64,000 nucleotides of DNA from contig OX485807.1 in NCBI GenBank assembly GCA_950295325.1, forward strand, positions 26,381,666-26,445,665, written 5' to 3'. Below, in pieces: positions 58,266-64,000 of the stretch (the stretch's first letter is position 1; each line of letters starts with the position of its first letter). The translations under genes and the position numbers were made by a program. The stretch comes from Polytrichum commune. Taxonomy: Eukaryota; Streptophyta; Polytrichopsida; Polytrichales; Polytrichaceae. Under the pieces are notes generated by a model, which saw only the letters and a program-made list of their open reading frames with translations, was not told the origin of the DNA and ran no database searches.

Positions 58266-59282
58266 TTGGGAGTCAACCGTCTTCGCCTACATTCAGCTAA
58301 GCATGTGGACAAGACCACCAACCTCTTCCAAGTTGTACTACTTGTTCGTGCCACCAAAACAATCGGATCCGACCTTGATAAGCGGCCCCGGCACTCGTCA
58401 TTTTGCCTTCGCGATGCCAATGAGCTCAAGGCTCTTGGCATTGAGCTCGACATGGATGATGCCATTATGAATTATACCACAACTCCTCTCATGGACGGCT
58501 CCAAAGCTTGGCGTGGTCCCCGGGAGAAAGATATTTCTTTCATGTCCTCATTGATCATGGCCACTACAGACATTGGGCACGTCGTGGTTGACGTTAATGC
58601 AGGCGTTGGTATGTCCTACTTCACTTGCCATCATATCCTTGTTTTCATTTTCTACGTTTGCTTTTATTTATCTTTCCTAACATTTCCTTCGCAACAGGGA
58701 CTTCTGTCCATGCATGCAGGCAGCTTGGGCGCCATATCGTTGCTCTCGAGGAGGACGAGGACATCTTCAACCGTGTCCTTAAGCCACTTAAGAGTGTTAA
58801 GCATCCGGTGAAGGCTCCATCCATTGTTGTTGCTTCCACGCAAGCTTCACAAGGCACGCAGAAGAGGCCTCCGGCCTTGAAGCGATCGAGGCCAGAGTCC
58901 TCGCAGTAAGTGAGTATGATGACCTTCTTTGCTTCTTTTCCTTGTCCGCTCAGCTTTTACACTTTCCATCCTCTTTCTTACAATTTTCATGCTTGTTTTC
59001 AGACTTGGCCTTGGAGCGGATGTGTTTGGTACTCCCACCATGGGATTCACTTTGCCAATCTATGCCCATGATATGGCGATGGTCCTAGCGGCACAACCTT
59101 CTCCTACCAAAGCTAGTACCCCGTCTCCACGTTATGACCCCCGTGCCATAGAGTTATTCGAGCTTTTTGCAGAGGTGGATAATGAGTGCCATAGCTTAGA
59201 TTCCACTTCAGATGATGGCGGCCATGAGGGGAGTATCTTTGGAAGTAGGGAATCTAGTAGTTACAACCTCATTATTGATTGA
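58266..59282 (+). CDS. Methyltransferase-like protein, C-terminal part, three exons (5'-truncated)
   Basis: Exons 58266-58608, 58698-58905 and 59003-59282, with introns GTATGT...CAACAG (89 bp) and GTAAGT...TTTCAG (97 bp). Splicing joins VVVDVNAG to VGTSVHACRQLGRHIVALEE. This resembles the SAM-binding motif I region of DNA methylases (D-x-x-x-G-x-G-T followed by G-R-x-x-x-x-x-E), here with Asn-Ala before the glycines. Upstream are LRATKTIGSDLD-like sequence and PLMDGSKAWRGPREKD. The C-terminus is Ser/Pro-rich and ends NLIID. No ATG was found at the start: the frame is open from 58242 into a repeat, so the N-terminal part is missing or lies beyond an unseen exon. It could be a transposon-associated gene. 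The GC content is above its surroundings. Confidence 0.55.
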
Positions 59283-59690
59283 TTTTTGGTTTGATTGATT
59301 GGTATTTGGATTTATAAAGTGTGGTGTGGTTTTCAATATTCCAATTATCTCATTGAATGCATCTTTTCGTTGTTCTCAAATCACACTACACTTGGTGGTC
59401 GTCATACTCCAAAGAGAATTTAGTCCACCATCTTCTCAACCATAGTGAATTTTCCCACGGTCATAGGGCCTCATTGGTACATTTAAGAAACTTTTTGGTT
59501 CTAAACATTGGGCACTTCATAAATATGGGCCTCATAATTTCAAAATTAAACTTGAAATATGTGCAAAATCCACGGTCATAAGGGTCCTAACTTTCGTTGA
59601 ATGGAGGTTTAAATTTTGATTTTCTGCTCACGAGATCTGCTCACCGCTCACCACTCACCGCTCACATCGTAGCATTCCTGTTTTCATCCA
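59283..59690. other. Non-coding DNA between the methylase-like gene and duplication B
   Basis: The first part may be 3' UTR. Near 59628-59665 there is a short tandem of ctcaccgctcac. No other feature was seen. Confidence 0.5.
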
Positions 59691-60717
59691 CAAGCACAGA
59701 CCCTACCCTAAATCCACTACCCCTAGTAATTATTTCCACGTTATTTTACATGTATTGACTAAATAAAAGAGGTTATTATATGTGATGGTGTTTTCCATGT
59801 ACACATGTTCCATTATTTTTAAACTCCCTATATTATATGTACATTTTTTGTCAAATTTATCTACAATGAATATATTAGACCTATTTTTTATTGCATGTTG
59901 TTTACACGATTTTTGCTAGTGATCTCCTCGAGAATCTAGCTACAAAAAAGGTTGATCAAGCACTTTCAGCCCTTGATGATGGGGATAGATTGGTTGCGGA
60001 GGGATTGAATTCAACCGGTTACAAAGGCACGATTAGTCGCGATGTAGCTTCAAATTTGCAGACAAGCAACAAGGTAGAAATACCATAACCCGTTAACCAC
60101 CCTCTAGCCGTGCACTAGACCGCCGTCATAATGGTGAAGTGCCATTTCTAAAACCGATTCATGCCTCGGCGGCAACTTCAATGCGTGTACACTTAGTGTA
60201 GCCAATGGGAGTCAAGTGTTAATGTACTCATGAGGTAACCGATTTAGACGATGTTATGTATGGAAATGCCGAGTACCGTGTTCGGTGTAGGGAGAATTTA
60301 GTGAACAAGTAGGGGGTTGGACAACTTTCCACTTTGAAAAATTGTAGCATTTTTTGTATAGGGCAGAAAAATATGAAACAACTTGCATTCTTCATGAAAT
60401 CGTCTCGTCTATCTTGGAAAATGATCTCATGATTGTCAGACCAGATCTTCAATGCGAATCACCTTATTCTCACGGGTAATGGTATTTCCACCTTAGGTGA
60501 AAAGAGATCTAGGCTTGCAAATGCAATTCAACAACCCTTCTTTTGAGGAAAAGAATTAAGATCAACAATAGCTGATTCAAACAAACTTGGTGATGGAATG
60601 CAAGCCCACACAGTCTTGTTGCAGTCCCACCATGAGAGACTTCAGCATAACTTCAAAAGTTTACATCCTAGTGGGACATCATATGGTGGGGCTTACACTG
60701 ATGCCCTCTCGTAGTTA

Positions 60718-61257
60718 GGGCCGCTTTACACCTGGAGATCGGGCCAATTCGTTGTGTAAGAGGCTTGAAATCTTCACTTGTGATTGGCCAAAAGGCTAAA
60801 ATCGGCCCCAATCCCTTTACACCTAGAGGTCGGGCCGATTTGGTGGTATGAAATTTTTAATCAAAAAATGCATGGTATGACACAACCCGAGCTCATTGAA
60901 TTGGGTGCACCCAAAATGGAAGGCCAATTCTTGGCCTTGGGGCCAATGTCAAATTTCAATATTAAAAAAATAAAAAATAAAAAATAAAATGATTTTTTTT
61001 AGCGAACCAACTCCATTGGATTATGTGGAAACATGAATGGCTCTATGCTAAATTATGCTAGATCCGTTTGATTATGCTAGATTTATTGAATCGGCCTAGC
61101 TTCTTGGCCCTAAGGCCTTTACATATGGGAAAATTGCCCCCCATTATAATCTAATTATAATGTGTAGTTGAGGCCGGCCTCCAACCCAAAAGGGGCTGAA
61201 ATTTCATGCAATCGGCCTCAAGGGCAATTGACCCGGTCTCTAGGTGTAAAACAACCC
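60718..61257. mobile_element. PIF/Tourist-like MITE, intact 540-bp copy in duplication B
   Basis: Same as 43300-43839, with TTA duplications at 60715-60717 and 61258-61260. It was present before the segment was duplicated. Confidence 0.85.
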
Positions 61258-61622
61258 TTAGTGTATTCTGCCATGGCCCAAGCAAATTCTTTAAATGCCA
61301 ATTCTGATGGCTAGTACAACTTATAGAGCTACGATGAACTTCTTGATTGAACAATAAGATTAGGCTTTTGTAGTAATGGCTTCGGTGTTATAAATGCCAC
61401 ATATGATTACATGAGATCAAACTAGGTTTGTTTTGGAGTTCCAATAGACTACATGACACACAAATGCATGTTTGAGAATTAAGTTGTATGATCATGGTCT
61501 TGGGAATGTACCGTAAATTTATTCATTCTTAGTGATTGAGACGATAAGGAAAGTGTGTCTCTTTGGACATGGGAGTGGGAACATGTGAGTTGTGAGCGAT
61601 GAGCGATGAGCAGTAACTTGTG

Positions 61623-61779
61623 TTAGAAATGGGTTAATGTAATTACACAAAAAAATCGGTAAAATTCAAGTCCGTCAGGATAAAGACAGCATCCGGCATA
61701 ATGTCGTGACGGATACGTGTCGTGACGGCACGACATTATGTCGGGATTACCCTCCGTCACGACACAATAGACAACCCTG
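61623..61779. mobile_element. 157-bp young insertion present only in duplication B
   Basis: Copy A reads cagtaacttgtgagtggtg without interruption. In copy B the block ttagaaatggg...gacaaccctg is flanked by the 6-bp duplication CTTGTG (61617-61622 and 61780-61785). The ends are not inverted repeats. The right half contains complementary gtcgtgacgg/ccgtcacgac motifs and is related to 58165-58260. Confidence 0.75.
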
Positions 61780-63269
61780 CTTGTGAGTGGTGAGGTTGGC
61801 AAAATATTTGGAAATACACCCACCGGTATCCTTTAACTATGGTATTATGGCGTAAATAACATCTTTGTTTATGATAATATGAGTGGGGAGTTCACACATA
61901 ATGTAATCAACCTAATGAGTGCTTTGCTTTACTTTTAAAATCAACAACCACAAGCTTGGAATGAGAGTGTGGAGACAATTTTTAACATTGTTGCTGGATT
62001 CAATATTCAAATTCTTAAGATGAAATGCAAGCACATTCCAAACATAGCATTACTTAGCCATGTGAGTCGGTTCCATGACCACAAAATATGTCATTTATAT
62101 TCCATGGGCCCCCATATTAAAGTAAGAATATTTGTTTATTATTCGTACATTCAAGGTGAAGTTGGAAATTTGAGTGGTATACTCTTAGCACTATGTGCAA
62201 GAATCATTATTCATCCCAATATTATTCATAGTAGCACTATCCATTGTCTGTACCAGTGTGAGTTTCTTTTAATTTTCTGAATTCTTCCCATGAAGGTAAG
62301 ATAGTGAAGGCCCATGTCATATGCTAAATATAGAATGTAACAAAATCATGCAACTGAATAATGTTATGAGTATCCAACATGTTCTAGACAAAAAATTTGG
62401 AATTCATGTAGGTTTGAGAAATGAATTGAAATTAGTAGCCCTATCGGAATTCTCTACTACCCATGTTAGGCACCCCTTCTAGTCTACATTACCCTACTGC
62501 CTAAGCCTTATTCTTACCATGTTACCAACGATATTATTCTTGAAGGTCGTACCAAAACTGCTCACCCCTCGATGTTAGTTAAGATTCATAGTTGTATGAC
62601 CTTATAATTTGACCTGCTCACAACCATTTCTTTGTACTAGTTATATGATATGTCTTTTGATTTACTCCCTCTTATACCAACAACGTTATAACCCTTCAAC
62701 ATGTGATTGATCTTCCATATTTACTTCTAGTTTTCCCTAATTTAGTCTATATATGACTGGTAGTGATATTGAGGGTTGACCAACTTAGTTCTCTTAACTC
62801 TTCACACTAATGTGATAGATACTTCCTATTATTAGAAAAATTGAATGTAAGACAATACATAAGTCTCGACTCTCCAAGACTTCTTGGAATCAATTGCTTT
62901 GACAAGCCTTATTACAACCACAAACAAGTTAGGAATCCCTTCAAACCCAAATAATAATATTCTAAGGACCAACATTATTGCTTTCATTAGCAAGGTCATA
63001 CACCGCAAAAGTTCACCATTGCTTTGTATTGCTCAGCACAACTTCATGTGCGGTCATCCTAAGTGTTACAAGCACTGCTCTTTTATTTATCCTTCCCAAT
63101 TTTTTTCCTTCATCAATAGTTGTGATTGCCTCCTCAAAAACAACCTAATTCTACCTTTGACTAATTACTTAGTAAAACACAACTTCTTGCCATAAGAGTC
63201 CGCAATGTAGTGTTGACAACATCATTTACAAAGCATTTGAGGGAACTAAATTTTTTTTGAACTATCTTG

Positions 63270-64000
63270 AAGGTTATTCAAATGTTGATATTTTGTAAAC
63301 TTGGCACCGAGCACACAAATTTTAATTTTTTTGGAGATTTTTCAAGATAACTTCAAAAGCCTTGGGAATTCTTACCAAGGTCATTTGTAGTCGAAACAAC
63401 TAATTTCAAACTTTTGCAGAGTTTTCAAAATCGTTTTCAAAACATTGGGATGTGTTGCAAGGGTCATTTGTAAACAAGTTGAGAAAAATAAAGGAAATTG
63501 AGAAAGGAAAAAAACTCAAAGGTACCCAAATGTTGATATTAGTTGTATTGGCACCGAGATGACTCATTTCAAATTTTTGGAGAGTTTTCAAGTTCACTTT
63601 GAAAGCCCCGGGCAACATTGCAAGGGCCAATTCCAAACAATTTGAGAAATTTAACAGAAATTGTGAGAGAAACTTAGGAATATCCAAATGTTATTATTAG
63701 TCACCTCTGGCACAAAAATGACTAATTTCAAATTTTTGGAGGGTTTTCAAAATCTCTTTGAAAGCCCTATGAAGCATTGTGAGAGACATTTGTAAACAAT
63801 TCTAGAAAAATATACAAAATGTTAGAGAAAAATAAGAGTACCCAAATATTGACACTAGTCACCTTGCCATTGAGATAACTAATTTCAATTTATCAAAGAT
63901 TTGTAAAATCATTTTGTAAAGCTTTGGGAAGTGGAATGAAGGCCATTTTGTGAACAATTTGAGAAAAAGAAGGGAAAATTTCATAGAAACTTAAGGGTAC
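63270..64000. repeat. 159-bp satellite array, about 4.5 units, running off the window
   Basis: The motif actNatttcaaattt recurs at about 63400, 63561, 63720 and 63879, and caaatgttgatatt-like strings at 63526, 63685 and 63843, a period of 158-161 bases. Each unit contains gagttttcaaaatc, ttgaaagccc, gcaagggccattt and caatttgagaaa. The first unit is internally deleted. A piece of the same array lies at 45690-45734 plus 51423-51615 in copy A. Units are diverged from each other. Confidence 0.85.

Larger units (their letters stand above)
59691..63308. repeat. Large direct duplication, copy B (3.6 kb)
   Basis: Counterpart of 42261-45734. It includes the exon-like piece at 59920-60073 and the MITE at 60718-61257. 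It is longer by a 163-bp insertion at 61623-61785. Copy B lacks X2 and the gypsy element and passes directly into the satellite at its right end. Confidence 0.9.

Noticed and set aside
59891-63195. Short frames repeated in both duplication copies as conserved genes
   Set aside because: Their identity follows from recent duplication of the whole segment and is not evidence of selection.
63270-64000. CRISPR array
   Set aside because: The repeats are contiguous 159-bp diverged monomers without unique spacers, and the genome is eukaryotic.

Overview
This window is nuclear DNA of a land plant, most likely a moss. Genes have GT-AG introns, non-coding DNA is AT-rich, and short TTTAGGG runs occur. 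The best gene joins a protein kinase, an NB-ARC module and leucine-rich repeats in one polypeptide. That architecture (PNL, kinase-NBS-LRR) is known from mosses such as Physcomitrella and not from flowering plants. The exact species is not identifiable from the sequence.

Layout. 1-830: last exon and 3' end of a ZIP metal transporter. 830-8000: gene-poor DNA with MITEs (Tourist/PIF-like with 3-bp target duplications, hAT-like with 8-bp duplications). 8020-11000: a decayed Ty1/copia pol on the minus strand, split by a 759-bp MITE. 11.2-24.6 kb: a large decayed LINE on the minus strand. Its second ORF carries an AP endonuclease, RT, a probable degenerate Dam-like methylase domain, RNase H and a C-terminal CCHC/RHN/RPD restriction-like endonuclease signature. 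This dual-endonuclease layout matches the Dualen/RandI family of green algae. The LINE is interrupted by a 1.6-kb TG...CA element (X1) with its own 152-aa ORF and an antisense tRNA-like Pol III promoter. 24.6-31 kb: MITEs and dispersed repeats. 31-33.2 kb: a minisatellite, a 9-bp-TSD MITE and the likely 5' region of the PNL gene. 33.2-40.7 kb: the PNL gene, whose LRR part is an array of 144-bp units with 24 complete copies; a 2-bp deletion near 40010 now ends translation five units early.

42.3-64 kb is nested repeat DNA. A 3.5-kb segment at 42261-45734 is duplicated in direct orientation at 59691-63308 and leads into a 159-bp satellite that runs off the right edge. Between the copies lie a second X element (X2), itself split by a 3.2-kb solo-LTR-like element with perfect 5-bp duplications and a hAT-like MITE inside, then a Ty3/gypsy LTR, primer site and gag, a GC-rich palindrome-rich block, a C-rich minisatellite and the 3' part of a methylase-like gene. 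Because one copy is intact where the other is interrupted, insertion ends and order can be read directly.

Only the ZIP exon, the PNL gene and possibly the methylase-like gene look like host genes. Nearly everything else is mobile-element derived and mostly broken.
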